Assembly: GCA_963794165.1 (NCBI GenBank)
Contig: CAWCCT010000011.1
Span: 829,276 to 893,275, forward strand
DNA from: PALSA-350 sp963794165
Lineage (GTDB): Bacteria; Acidobacteriota; Terriglobia; Terriglobales; Acidobacteriaceae
Direction: 5' to 3'
DNA length: 64,000 nucleotides
Shown: positions 24,923 to 33,666 of the stretch, piece by piece
Layout: every line of letters begins with the position of its first letter
Position numbering within the stretch: position 1 is the stretch's first letter
Notes under the pieces: model-generated
What the model was told of the DNA's origin: nothing
Database searches by the model: none
What the model saw: the letters and a program-made list of their open reading frames with translations, nothing else
Translations under genes and position numbers: made by a program

Positions 24923-27900
24923 TGCCGAAGTTTGCGCTTCGCTATCCGTTCTTCATCATGATGGTTTGTCTGGTGGTCCTGCTGGTAGGCGTGGTCAACG
25001 CATGGCGTATGCCGGTGGATTTGTTTCCAACGATTGACATGCCCGTAGTGGTGGTGGCGACGTTTTACAACGGTATGCCCCCGCAGCAGATCGAAGCGGA
25101 CATTACCAACACTTTCGAGCGCTTCTTTACGCTGGGCGCGAACATTGACCATTCCGAATCACGCTCACTGACCGGCGTAAGCCTGATCAAGATCTACTTC
25201 AAACCGGGTACGGATCCAAATGCTGCGCTGAGCAACATCGCCAACCTGGCGATGGCCGACCTTCGCCGTCTGCCTCCAGGAACGCTGCCTCCGGTGGTGC
25301 TGGGAATGACCGCTTCAAGCCAGCCGGTTTGCCTGGTGAGTCTGCAGGGCAAGGGCTTGAACGAAACCCAACTCAAGGACCTGGCGCAGTTCCAGGTGCG
25401 TAACCAGATTTCTAATGTGAAAGGTGCTTCGGTACCGCAACCTTACGGCGGCACGTACCGGCAGATACAGGTGTATGTCGACCCGGTGAAGCTTGAGGCC
25501 TACAACCTGAGCCTCAACGATGTGGTGAAGTCGGTCAATAGTTCGAACCTGATTTTGCCCGCAGGCGATGTTCGCATCGGCTCCAAAGACTTCAACATTT
25601 ACGCCAACAGCCAGTTTCCTGACGCCAAAGCCATGAACTCGATGCCGTTGAAGACCTACGGCAACTCGTCGGTACTGGTGGCGGACGTGGGCCATGCAGA
25701 AGATTCGGGCGCGCTGCAGTACAACATCGTGCGCATCAACGGGCAGCGCTCGGTGTACGTTCCTGTCTTCAAGCAAGGGGGAGACAGCAATACGATTACG
25801 ATCGTCAACGGCATGAAGGCCGCGATCAAACACCTGGTCGACATTCCGGAATCGCTCAAAACAGCGGTGGTATTCGATCAATCCGTATTTGTGAAGCTGG
25901 CGATCAGGAACCTGGTGAAGGAAGCGTCGATCGGATTGGTCCTTACCGGGTTGATGATTCTCATCTTCCTGGGCAGCCCGCGGGCAACGGTGGCCGTGTT
26001 ACTTTCAATTCCCCTGTCGGCGTTGGTGTGCCTGCTGCTCACCAATGTGCTGGGAGGCACCATCAACACCATGCTACTGGGCGGTCTGGCGCTGGCGTTC
26101 TCGCGGCTCATCGATGACTCCGTGGTAGTGCTGGAAAATATTTTTCGCTTTATGGAGATGGGGGTACCGCCGCGCGAAGCGGCGGAGAAGGGAGGAATGG
26201 AGGTATCGCTGGCAGTCCTCGCGGCTACGTCGACCACTTCTATCGTCTTTTTCCCGGTCGTCTTCCTGAGCGGTATCAGCAAATATATCTTCACACCGCT
26301 GGCTCTGGGCGTGGTGCTTTCCATTTTTGCTTCCTATATTTTTGCCATGACTGTGGTGCCGCTGTTTTGCGCCCAGTTCGTGCGCGTCCATTATCCTGGC
26401 CGTAACGATGAAGGTGAAGAAGCACCGGTAAAGATCTCCCTGTTCCAGCGGTTCCTGAACCGGTTCAATGAACGGTTCCACCGCATGCTGGAACGCTATG
26501 AAGCGCTGGCCACGCGGGTGTTGGTGAAGCCCGGCTTGACGGCCGTGGTTATCTTGGGCGGGGTGGCCGCCATGCTGCTGATCGCCTTTCCGTTCCTGGG
26601 GAGGGCTTATTTTCCGCGCACCGACCCGGGCCAGTTTGTGATCTATGTCAGGATGCCCAGCGGAACGCGCATCGAGGTCAGTAACGATTACATTGCCAAG
26701 GTGGAAGACATCGTCCGGCAGGTAGTCAAGCCGAAGGACATGAGCATGATTGTGTCCAACATCGGCGTGTATCCGGATCTTTCCGCTATTTACACCACCA
26801 ACGCTTCGATGGATACGGCGTTCGTACAGACCAGCCTGAAGGAAGGTCACAGTATCGGAAGTTATGAATACATGAGGCGGGTACGGGAGAGACTATCCCG
26901 CGAAATGCCCGAATTAACTACCTATTTCCTGGCCGGCGGGCTGGTGGACGGCGTGATCAACCAGGGACTCCCCGCGCCTATCGATGTGCAGATCAGGTCG
27001 AACGACATGGAAGGGGCGATGACGATCGCCCGCAATCTGCAACACAAGATCAGTCAGATAGCAAACGTCAATGAAGTTTATATTCCGCAGGATTTGAATT
27101 ACCCGGGTTTGGCTCTGAATATCGACCGGGAACGAGCAAGCATGATGGGGCTGTCGGAGCAAGATGTCGTCGACGACGTCATTACCGCGCTCACCTCGGA
27201 CGGCATGATTGCACCCAGCTACTGGATCGACCCGAAATCCGGCAACAACTACATGGTCACAGTGCAATACAACAACCATGCCATCAACCACATGACGATG
27301 GAGGACTTTGAGAATATTCCCCTGCGAGGTAAGCGCCCGCCGGGATATAGCCCGCTGCAAGAAGGCCGGGGTGCTTCTCCCGAAGCTTCGCAGATGTGGC
27401 AGGATTCGCATACCGAGGGTTATACGCCGCTGCGATCGGTTGCGGATATCAAGCAGATCAACACTCCTACGGAAGTGGATCACTACCAGATTCGCAGGGT
27501 AATCGACGTTTACGTTTCCACCAAGTCGGAGTCGCTGAAGAGTGTGGGCGAAAAGATCCGGTCACTGGTTGCTCACACCCAGACGGACCGGAACACGAGG
27601 ATCACCATGCGCGGCGCGGTGATGGATATGAACCAGTCTTTCAAGGATTTTGGGTTCGGCCTGATCATCGCGGTTTTGCTGGTCTACCTGATCCTGATGG
27701 CACAGTTCGCTTCTTTCATCGATCCGTTCATCATTCTGATGGCGATTCCTCCGGGCATCGCCGGGGTGGTGCTTACCCTGGTGGTCACGGGCAGCACACT
27801 GAACATCATGTCGCTCATGGGCATCATCATGATGACCGGCATCGTGGTGTCGAACAGCATTTTGATCGTCGAGTTTTCTAACATTCTCCACGCGCAGGGC

Positions 27901-28179
27901 AGGCCCTTGTTGGAAGCGACGGTCGAGGCCTGCAAGGTACGTTTGCGACCGATCATCATGACTTCGGTCGCGACCTTGCTGGGCATGATTCCGATGGCTC
28001 TCGGGGTGGAAGCCGGCAGCGAGCAATATGCCCCGCTGGCCCGGGCGGTGATCGGTGGTCTGGGTGTTTCGCTGGTGGTGACGGTGTTCCTGGTTCCCGC
28101 GGTGTACCTGGTGATTCATACGCGGCGAGAGCGCAGAGAGGCAGCCAAACAGCAGGCTCCGCAGGAGGCACGGGCATGA
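24922..28179 (+). CDS. RND-family efflux pump permease
   Basis: A 1085-residue AcrB-like pump, clearly related to the one at 9093 (same PVDLFPTIDMPVVVVATFYNG start and repeat structure). In TM4 the acidic pair is complete, Asp398-Asp399 (SRLIDDSVVVLENI), unlike the Asp-Asn pair in the first pump. TM10 has Ser977 in place of the AcrB lysine. It contains an insert of about 35 residues (RPPGYSPLQEGRGASPEASQ) near residue 810 that the first pump lacks. It is coupled to the adaptor before it and overlaps the TolC gene by four bases. Confidence 0.94.
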   Translation: MPKFALRYPFFIMMVCLVVLLVGVVNAWRMPVDLFPTIDMPVVVVATFYNGMPPQQIEADITNTFERFFTLGANIDHSESRSLTGVSLIKIYFKPGTDPNAALSNIANLAMADLRRLPPGTLPPVVLGMTASSQPVCLVSLQGKGLNETQLKDLAQFQVRNQISNVKGASVPQPYGGTYRQIQVYVDPVKLEAYNLSLNDVVKSVNSSNLILPAGDVRIGSKDFNIYANSQFPDAKAMNSMPLKTYGNSSVLVADVGHAEDSGALQYNIVRINGQRSVYVPVFKQGGDSNTITIVNGMKAAIKHLVDIPESLKTAVVFDQSVFVKLAIRNLVKEASIGLVLTGLMILIFLGSPRATVAVLLSIPLSALVCLLLTNVLGGTINTMLLGGLALAFSRLIDDSVVVLENIFRFMEMGVPPREAAEKGGMEVSLAVLAATSTTSIVFFPVVFLSGISKYIFTPLALGVVLSIFASYIFAMTVVPLFCAQFVRVHYPGRNDEGEEAPVKISLFQRFLNRFNERFHRMLERYEALATRVLVKPGLTAVVILGGVAAMLLIAFPFLGRAYFPRTDPGQFVIYVRMPSGTRIEVSNDYIAKVEDIVRQVVKPKDMSMIVSNIGVYPDLSAIYTTNASMDTAFVQTSLKEGHSIGSYEYMRRVRERLSREMPELTTYFLAGGLVDGVINQGLPAPIDVQIRSNDMEGAMTIARNLQHKISQIANVNEVYIPQDLNYPGLALNIDRERASMMGLSEQDVVDDVITALTSDGMIAPSYWIDPKSGNNYMVTVQYNNHAINHMTMEDFENIPLRGKRPPGYSPLQEGRGASPEASQMWQDSHTEGYTPLRSVADIKQINTPTEVDHYQIRRVIDVYVSTKSESLKSVGEKIRSLVAHTQTDRNTRITMRGAVMDMNQSFKDFGFGLIIAVLLVYLILMAQFASFIDPFIILMAIPPGIAGVVLTLVVTGSTLNIMSLMGIIMMTGIVVSNSILIVEFSNILHAQGRPLLEATVEACKVRLRPIIMTSVATLLGMIPMALGVEAGSEQYAPLARAVIGGLGVSLVVTVFLVPAVYLVIHTRRERREAAKQQAPQEARA

Positions 28180-29564
28180 GAAACGGAGGAGTTCTGAGTG
28201 CCGTGCTTTTGCTTCCCTTTCTGGGAACGCAGGCGCAGTCGGTGGCCCAACTGCCCAGCGCGCCCAGGCCCAGTCTGGACCTCTATGCACAGGCCAGTAA
28301 TCCTGCACCGGCTGGCAACAGCTCTCCGGCCGATGCGCAGCCGAAGCTCACGCGCTCGCAAGCGGAACAGACAGCACTCAAGAACAATCCGCGGGTCAGC
28401 GTCAGCCAATTACTGGCATTTGCCCAACATCAAGTGGTGCGTGAAGCGCGGTCGGCGGAATTGCCCACAGCTAACGGCGCAGTCACCGGAGTGAAAGCGC
28501 TGGAAGCGAGCCGTATCTCGGCAGGGTCACTCACCGCCTCAAGGCTGTTCGATCACGCGGGAGCCGGAGGCAACTTTACCCAGCTCATCACCGACTTTGG
28601 CAGAACACACAATCTGGTGCTGACACAAAAGCTCCAGGAACAGGCGGCCAACGCCAGCGCGCTCGCGACCAAGGAAGAGATTGTCCTGGCGGCGGATCAG
28701 GCATTCTACGACGCACTGACCGCTCAGGCGGTACTTCAAGTGGCAAAGCAAACGGTCAACGCCCGGCAGACCACGGAAACCCAGGTCAACCAGATGACCC
28801 AGAACAAACTGAAGTCGACCCTTGACCTGTCGTTCGCCGATGTCAATCTGTCGCAGGCAAAGCTGCTTCAGCTGGACGCGCAGAATAACGCCGACGCTAC
28901 CATGGCAACACTCGATGCCGTTCTGGGCCTCGACCATGAGGTTACTTACCAGCTGGCCGACGACTCAACCCAGAACAGTGTGCCGCCACCGGACTTCAAC
29001 CCGCTCATCCAGACAGCCTTGGCCCAGCGTCCCGACTTGCAGTCTCTCACCTTCGGGCAGCAATCCGCGCAAAAGTTCGCCCGCGCACAATGGGACCAGA
29101 TGCTCCCTTCTGTCACCGCTGCAGGCACAGTTGGTTCGGTTCCTATTCGTGTGGATCAGTACTACTTGAACAATTGGTGGGGAGCGATCGGGGTGAATGT
29201 AAATGTCCCCATCTTCAATGGCTTTCTCTACAGCTCGGAAGCAAAGGAAGCGAGATATCGCGCCCAGGCGGATGCGGAACGAACGCGCGATCTTCGCGAT
29301 CGAATCGTGCGCGATGTACGCCAGGCCTGGCTGCAGGCGAATACCGCCTACCAAAGAATCAGCGTGACGGCCGAGTTGCTCAAGCAAGCCAACATGGCTC
29401 TTCAATTGGCGCAAACGCGCTATCAGCTGGGGCTCAGTTCGATTGTCGAGCTCAGCCAGGCACAGCTGCAACAGACGACCGCAGCCATTGACAATACTAA
29501 CGCTCAATACGAGTACCGGCTGGCGTTGGCCACACTCGACTATCAGGTAGGTACGACGCCATGA
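28176..29564 (+). CDS. TolC-family outer-membrane efflux protein
   Basis: A 462-residue TolC-type channel with signal peptide (MRNGGVLSAVLLLPFLGTQA). The two repeats show LTRSQAEQTALKNNPRVS at the start and, in the second half, PIFNGFLYSS and LAQTRYQLGLSSIVELSQAQ. It is the last gene of the second efflux operon, whereas in the first operon TolC comes first. The ATGA overlap with the pump gene shows that all three are translated together. Confidence 0.92.
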   Translation: MRNGGVLSAVLLLPFLGTQAQSVAQLPSAPRPSLDLYAQASNPAPAGNSSPADAQPKLTRSQAEQTALKNNPRVSVSQLLAFAQHQVVREARSAELPTANGAVTGVKALEASRISAGSLTASRLFDHAGAGGNFTQLITDFGRTHNLVLTQKLQEQAANASALATKEEIVLAADQAFYDALTAQAVLQVAKQTVNARQTTETQVNQMTQNKLKSTLDLSFADVNLSQAKLLQLDAQNNADATMATLDAVLGLDHEVTYQLADDSTQNSVPPPDFNPLIQTALAQRPDLQSLTFGQQSAQKFARAQWDQMLPSVTAAGTVGSVPIRVDQYYLNNWWGAIGVNVNVPIFNGFLYSSEAKEARYRAQADAERTRDLRDRIVRDVRQAWLQANTAYQRISVTAELLKQANMALQLAQTRYQLGLSSIVELSQAQLQQTTAAIDNTNAQYEYRLALATLDYQVGTTP

Positions 29565-29710
29565 TCGAAAACTTCAAACTGGCGTCGGTGATTTCCATGA
29601 TAGCAACCTCCGTCATTTAGGTACATCCGAAGCCTTTCGGCTGATCGTCGATTCCCAATGCCCGGTTCTTACCGTAACTGGGTGAGACCGAGCCGGATTC
29701 AAGTAATGAC

Positions 29711-30106
29711 ATGAAAAAAGCTAAACGGCAAAAGCAAACCACGAACTCCACGCCCATAGCGGTGGCGTTAGCGACCCTTTGTGGGGCCGGAGCTCTTTAC
29801 TGCGGTGAGATCATCTATGACAACATCAAGGATTCCGGCGCACCCGACATGCGTCAACTGCCAGGATGGCGTGCCCACATGGCTTCTGCCTGCGTCGGCA
29901 CTTTGGCTTTCGTGATATCTCTGTTTCTACTCGAGAGTTTGGGCCGACGATCGAAAGGCAGTGCTTTGCGATCCACGGTCCCATGGTTGCCGGTCGTGGC
30001 GCTTACCGGATTGGCTACTGCAATTCATATTCCGGTCTACATGGTTGCGCTATTGATAGCCCTCTATAGTCCGTGGGCATACTTACATACACGCCAGACC
30101 CGTTAG
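29711..30106 (+). CDS. Small polytopic membrane protein
   Basis: A 131-residue protein with a basic N-terminus (MKKAKRQKQTT) and about four hydrophobic segments: AVALATLCGAGALYCGE, ASACVGTLAFVISLFLL, WLPVVALTGLATAIH and VYMVALLIALYSPWAYL. No family is recognised. It lies 146 bp after the TolC gene. It could be co-transcribed with the efflux operon, but nothing in it indicates a role in transport. Confidence 0.6.
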   Translation: MKKAKRQKQTTNSTPIAVALATLCGAGALYCGEIIYDNIKDSGAPDMRQLPGWRAHMASACVGTLAFVISLFLLESLGRRSKGSALRSTVPWLPVVALTGLATAIHIPVYMVALLIALYSPWAYLHTRQTR

Positions 30107-30163
30107 CGCTGGCTGGGGAGAGCATACCTGACTCAAATACTGGTTGGGCAATCCAGGGCGGAT

Positions 30164-30262
30164 TACAACCTGGCTGTCGGGGAACGTGGCTGCATAGAAC
30201 TCGGCCGCCTCCCGGGCTTTCCCATGGTCGAACCAGAGGCAGGTCATCATCTTCCCGGACAT
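30164..30262 (-). pseudogene. Truncated PhnB/3-dmu-9_3-mt-like VOC gene fragment
   Basis: The minus strand encodes MSGKMMTCLWFDHGKAREAA, then EFYAATFPDSQVV, which is the N-terminal half-motif of PhnB-type VOC proteins (binding of metal-dependent fold, usual length about 150 residues). Similarity stops after about 33 residues and the frame then runs into unrelated sequence. It lies about 100 bp from a complete VOC gene on the same strand. Confidence 0.65.
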
Positions 30263-30360
30263 CCAACTGTCTCCTCTCCGCTTTTCAAACTCTAAGGTAA
30301 GTGCGGCAGCCGTTCTGCTGTGAGCGAAGAACGGCTGCACCGAACATGAGTACGTCGCGG

Positions 30361-31140
30361 TTACGATTTTGGTCCCTGCATCAGGGCAAAGTGGCCGCCC
30401 TGATCGTCTGTGGCCTGCAGGATGCGCGACCCTCCAGGGACGTCCATGGGAGGAAGCACTATTTTGCCGCCCGCATCAACCACACGTTTCTGCGCAGCTT
30501 CGATGTCGTCGACGGTGAAGTAGAACTGCCAGTGGGGCGGAATACCTTCGGGCATGCCAGGGCCTTTACGAGCCATCATTCCGCCGGTATAAAGGGGCTT
30601 GTCAGTCCGGAAAGTCTGGTAGATGCCCATGGCTCCCATGTCATGCGCATGATCTTTCTTCCAGCCGTAGTGCTTGGAGTAATAATCGAAGGCCTTTGCC
30701 GGATCATCGGTAAGCAGTTCGTGCCACCCTACATTACCTACCGCCATTTGATCCAAACGTGGCTGAGCACCTTGCTTGCCGGGTTCGAAGAGCAGGTACT
30801 TTACCTTTTGCGGGTCGAGGACAACAGCGAAACGACCGACGCCAGGGATGTCCTGAGCAGGCCTCTCAATCGTCCCGCCATCGGCTGTCACAGCCTTCAG
30901 CTCTTCGTCTAACTTTGCGGTGTGGATGTGGCCCATCCATTGAGTGGGAAGCTCAGGCGCGCCTGCGCCGGCCCAGGTCATCATGCCACCGACATCCTTG
31001 CCGTCCTTACCAAAGAGCATGTAGGTGACGCCGGGCATACCGGAGTCCTTGACGTCCCACCCGACTACCTTCTTGTAGAAGTTGACTGCTTTGTCGATGT
31101 CATTGGTTACGAGCTCGTACCAGATGAATCCGTCTGCCAT
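30361..31140 (-). CDS. Two-domain VOC (glyoxalase-like) protein
   Basis: A 259-residue protein made of two vicinal-oxygen-chelate domains: ADGFIWYELVTNDIDKAVNF at the start and VGNVGWHELLTDDPAKAFDY at about residue 130. Both show the usual YELVT/HELLT opening and FYKKVVGWD/YYSKHYGWK helix. The ATG at 31140 is preferred to 31149 because aaaggg lies 9 bp before it. Related proteins (CFP30B-like) are common in Acidobacteriota, but the reaction is not known. It is divergent from the TetR gene, which probably controls it. Confidence 0.88.
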   Translation of the reverse strand: MADGFIWYELVTNDIDKAVNFYKKVVGWDVKDSGMPGVTYMLFGKDGKDVGGMMTWAGAGAPELPTQWMGHIHTAKLDEELKAVTADGGTIERPAQDIPGVGRFAVVLDPQKVKYLLFEPGKQGAQPRLDQMAVGNVGWHELLTDDPAKAFDYYSKHYGWKKDHAHDMGAMGIYQTFRTDKPLYTGGMMARKGPGMPEGIPPHWQFYFTVDDIEAAQKRVVDAGGKIVLPPMDVPGGSRILQATDDQGGHFALMQGPKS

Positions 31141-31183
31141 TTGTACCATCCCTTTAGCGAGGCATCGCTATCAAGTACACACT

Positions 31184-31220
31184 GTCCACATAAGCTATCA
31201 GAAAGTGGATGCCGTCCACA
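31184..31220. promoter_or_regulatory. Candidate TetR operator between divergent genes
   Basis: GTCCACA occurs at 31184-31190 and again at 31214-31220. GTGGA at 31205-31209 and TCCAC at 31215-31219 form an inverted repeat. The cluster sits in the 120-bp gap between the VOC and TetR starts. Confidence 0.5.
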
Positions 31221-31260
31221 AAACGACCATATCCGCGGTAGACTCGTCTTTGAACAGACG

Positions 31261-31902
31261 ATGAAAAAGACCGTCACCCTTGAGAAACGCAAAAGCTTTC
31301 GTCATGGCGATCTGCGCAACGCGCTCTTGGCTGCCGGCATTGAGATGGCGAGGATCGGGGGACCCAACACAGTCATTTTGCGAAAGGCAACCCGGCAGGC
31401 GGGCGTCTCTCCCAATGCGGCATACAGGCACTTCGCCAGTCAGGCTGAACTCCTGGACGCGGTGCGATCGGCATGTTTTTCCCAGCTCGCCGGGGCCATT
31501 GAAGATGAAATGAAAAAGTGCCGTCCAGGGCGTGATCCGCAAGCGTTTGCGCGAAAGAGTCTACGTGCGGTGGGGATGGGCTATCTGGGATTCGCGATGA
31601 GAGAGCCGGGGATGTTTCGCACAGCTTTCTCGGTTCCGCCGGCCGTACATGAGGAAAACCCGGCGAACACGGCCTCCATGGGACTGAATCCGTTTCAACT
31701 GCTTTCACTGACGCTGGACCGCATGAAGGACTCTGGCTTACTCAGCAAAAAGAATCGCAAAGACGCAGAGTATCTTGCGTGGTCGACAGTCCACGGACTG
31801 GCACTTCTGGTGCTTGAAGGACCGCTGCAAAAGATGACGCAAGCGATGGTGCTTGCGCTGGGCGAACGCCTGGTACTTATGATCGAACGAGGGCTCGAGT
31901 AG
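31261..31902 (+). CDS. TetR-family transcriptional regulator
   Basis: A 213-residue regulator. The ATG at 31261 begins MKKTVTLEKRKSFRHGDLRN. The N-terminal helix-turn-helix is at about residues 25-65 (RKATRQAGVSPNAAYRHFAS). The rest is an all-alpha ligand domain of the WHG type (MREPGMFRTAFSVPP). It lies 120 bp from the start of the divergent VOC gene, and TetR proteins usually repress their neighbour. The inverted repeats in the gap are candidate operators. Confidence 0.9.
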   Translation: MKKTVTLEKRKSFRHGDLRNALLAAGIEMARIGGPNTVILRKATRQAGVSPNAAYRHFASQAELLDAVRSACFSQLAGAIEDEMKKCRPGRDPQAFARKSLRAVGMGYLGFAMREPGMFRTAFSVPPAVHEENPANTASMGLNPFQLLSLTLDRMKDSGLLSKKNRKDAEYLAWSTVHGLALLVLEGPLQKMTQAMVLALGERLVLMIERGLE

Positions 31903-31949
31903 AGTTGCTTTTTCTTCTCGTGTGGTTTGGGATTTTGTTCAGCGGGATC

Positions 31950-32081
31950 ATCCCCGTTCCCGTTCAGAAGTTTTTAGGCCATAGCGACCCGCGCATGACT
32001 GTTGTGTACGCCCATCTCGGGGAGAAGCACCTTTTGCTGAGACTTGACCGGCGTGCTCACCCTGTCGCCGTCCGCGGATGA
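31950..32081 (+). pseudogene. C-terminal fragment of a tyrosine recombinase (integrase)
   Basis: In the frame through 31971 the sequence reads VQKFLGHSDPRMTVVYAHLG, then EKHLLLRLDRRAHPVAVRG and a stop at 32079-32081. GHSD..MT..YAHL is the box II region of phage-type integrases and carries the final catalytic histidine and the nucleophilic tyrosine. The rest of the gene (first two-thirds) is missing upstream. It lies 104 bp before the 45-bp tRNA-derived repeat and points toward it, the usual place of an integrase gene relative to its attachment site. Confidence 0.75.
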
Positions 32082-32119
32082 ACAGGGGAAGGCCAATAAG
32101 GTGCAAAGCTGGGTTCTAT

Positions 32120-32140
32120 CGTCACCACAGCGTCACCATC
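32120..32140. repeat. Direct GTCACC repeats left of the attachment site (arm-like)
   Basis: CGTCACCACAGCGTCACC contains two CGTCACC words 11 bp apart. The mirror pattern CGTGACG..CGTGACGG occurs at 32361-32380 on the other side of the 45-bp repeat. Such repeats resemble integrase arm-binding sites. Confidence 0.45.
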
Positions 32141-32184
32141 GGTTCCGCTGAAAACTAGCTATTTCGCCTAAGTCGTTAGTTTTG

Positions 32185-32229
32185 TTGGCGTCCCCGACGG
32201 GATTTGAACCCGTGTTATCGCCGTGAAAG
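32185..32229 (-). repeat. Attachment-site repeat, copy 1: 3' part of tRNA-Glu(UUC)
   Basis: A 45-bp sequence identical to 56965-57009. On the minus strand it reads from the anticodon loop CTTTCAC (anticodon TTC) through the T-arm (ACGGG-TTCAAAT-CCCGT) to the 3' acceptor strand and CCA. The 5' half of a tRNA is not present upstream, so this is not a complete tRNA gene. Integrases often use the 3' end of tRNA genes, duplicating it on integration. Confidence 0.8.
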
Positions 32230-32359
32230 AGCGTCCAACCGTCCTAGCCATACTTAGCACCCGCTAGCAATTATTCGCATAAGTCGCTCAAAGTATTGCA
32301 TATAGGCGCCGAGCAAGCTAGCCAGCATTAGCATCGAGTTGCCGAGGTTTGCTAGTTCT

Positions 32360-32380
32360 ATCGTGACGCCATCGTGACGG
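32360..32380. repeat. Direct CGTGAC repeats right of the attachment site (arm-like)
   Basis: ATCGTGACGCCATCGTGACG carries two ATCGTGACG words 11 bp apart. A similar pair (AGTGACC and TCGTGACC) lies at 57144-57161 beyond the second copy of the repeat, with attgcat and other shared words in between. Confidence 0.45.
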
Positions 32381-32596
32381 AGAATAAGTGAAGGGAGAGC
32401 GAAGAATGCCGACCTAAGGAGCGCAATATGGAAAACCATAGACGGGTGTTTACGATTCGGCGCATCGCCGACGATCCGTCTTCTTCTCTGACTGTAAGTG
32501 GGGCGGCTCTTTTCTGCGGTCTCTAAGCCCTCAAAGAGCGACGAGCCCTGGCCCTGGTTGCAAGCGGCTTCACGAATTGCCAGAGCCGAACGCATG

Positions 32597-32710
32597 CGCA
32601 CCAGCGTGCGGCGAGTGGAGAACAATCTGAAAGAAGTGATGATCAAGGCGGGCAGGCACAACCGCACCGAGCTGATCATCTTCGCGTTCCGGCACGGTGT
32701 AGTCGAGTGG
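32597..32710 (+). pseudogene. LuxR-type helix-turn-helix fragment
   Basis: Encodes RTSVRRVENNLKEVMIKAGR then HNRTELIIFAFRHGVVEW, which matches the C-terminal DNA-binding helices of LuxR/NarL regulators (usually RTV..HL..I..KLGV.NRTEL). The first helix of the motif, the receiver domain and a clear start are missing, and a frame interruption lies upstream. It is a remnant of a response regulator inside the island's left border. Confidence 0.6.
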
Positions 32711-33666
32711 CCGTGTAGGCAGCGGGCTGCGCTCTTTGCGGTGCCCCAGCACCGGGCGGAATCATCGAGCGCGCTCGCCGCCGATTAGGGGCAGGCACGC
32801 GTGAAATCACGCGAGATGGGTCTCAAGTGGGAGTTTGCAGGGGCTCAGAAAACCGCTGACGGATGGTCACTTAAACGCTGGCGATCGCCTTCGAGTTTAG
32901 TGCATGTGCATTTTCTGACCGCTGCCCTATCGGCCCTGGCTTTAGGATGGCAACATGACCGCCAGAATAGAACCCCCGCCGAACCCGAAGGAGTGGGAGA
33001 AAAAGCTCCGGGCCGAGCCTGCAAAAAATCTCCCTAAGCTTAGGCAACAAGCGATCGAAGTGCTCTCAGTCGACCGACAGGCATGGAATCCCTTGGTGGG
33101 GATCGTCGAACCGGTGATGCGGGATCGCGGCGTAGAATTCTGAGGGTCCCGCTTCACGGTTGACCAAGAATCGCGACGGTGGTCTGGACCGGTGCTTCGG
33201 CGTCGATGCTTTCCTGGCCAACATGAAAGGCAGACCAAACCATGAACCTCTTGCAGGCGTCGTGCTGATTTCAGGAAGTCGTCAATTCCATTTAAACCTT
33301 CAGAACAAAAGGGGCACGAGACGATTTCGTTGCTTGAGATGCGGGCTTTGAGTTTCATAGTCGAGTAGTCTACACACGTCGCTCCTTACCTGCGCAGACA
33401 GCAAAAGTTCCGCGATCGAATTTTTCCTCTTGGTATGCTCTCGCCATGGCCGACGATGCTTCTCTGATGTCAGCGGGCCGACATTTCTTACGCTCACTAA
33501 AGCCAGGGGAGCGAAGAGTATTGGTCTTAGTTTGCGCCGGGTTTCACCAACGGGCGGATCGCCGGCTGGACTCCACCGCGATGGTGAACACCGGCAGGTT
33601 ATGGTGGAGGTAATTAGAAGAACTATAAAGCAGGCGCTAGGGGTGCCGGTTGGAGGCGAGGAGAGC
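32711..33666. other. Island border region without a supportable gene
   Basis: Short frames on both strands (for example 32955-33143 plus, 32942-33358 minus) lack recognisable families or convincing starts. The sequence looks like degraded border DNA between the LuxR fragment and the AraC gene. Confidence 0.5.

Noticed and set aside
32185..32229. Complete tRNA-Glu gene at copy 1 of the repeat
   Set aside because: Only the anticodon loop, T-arm and 3' acceptor strand are present. The 5' acceptor strand and D-arm needed to pair are missing at both copies, so it is called an attachment repeat, not a tRNA.
32254..32679. 141-codon minus-strand frame at the island border
   Set aside because: It runs antisense through the arm-like repeats and the LuxR fragment and has no recognisable motif.
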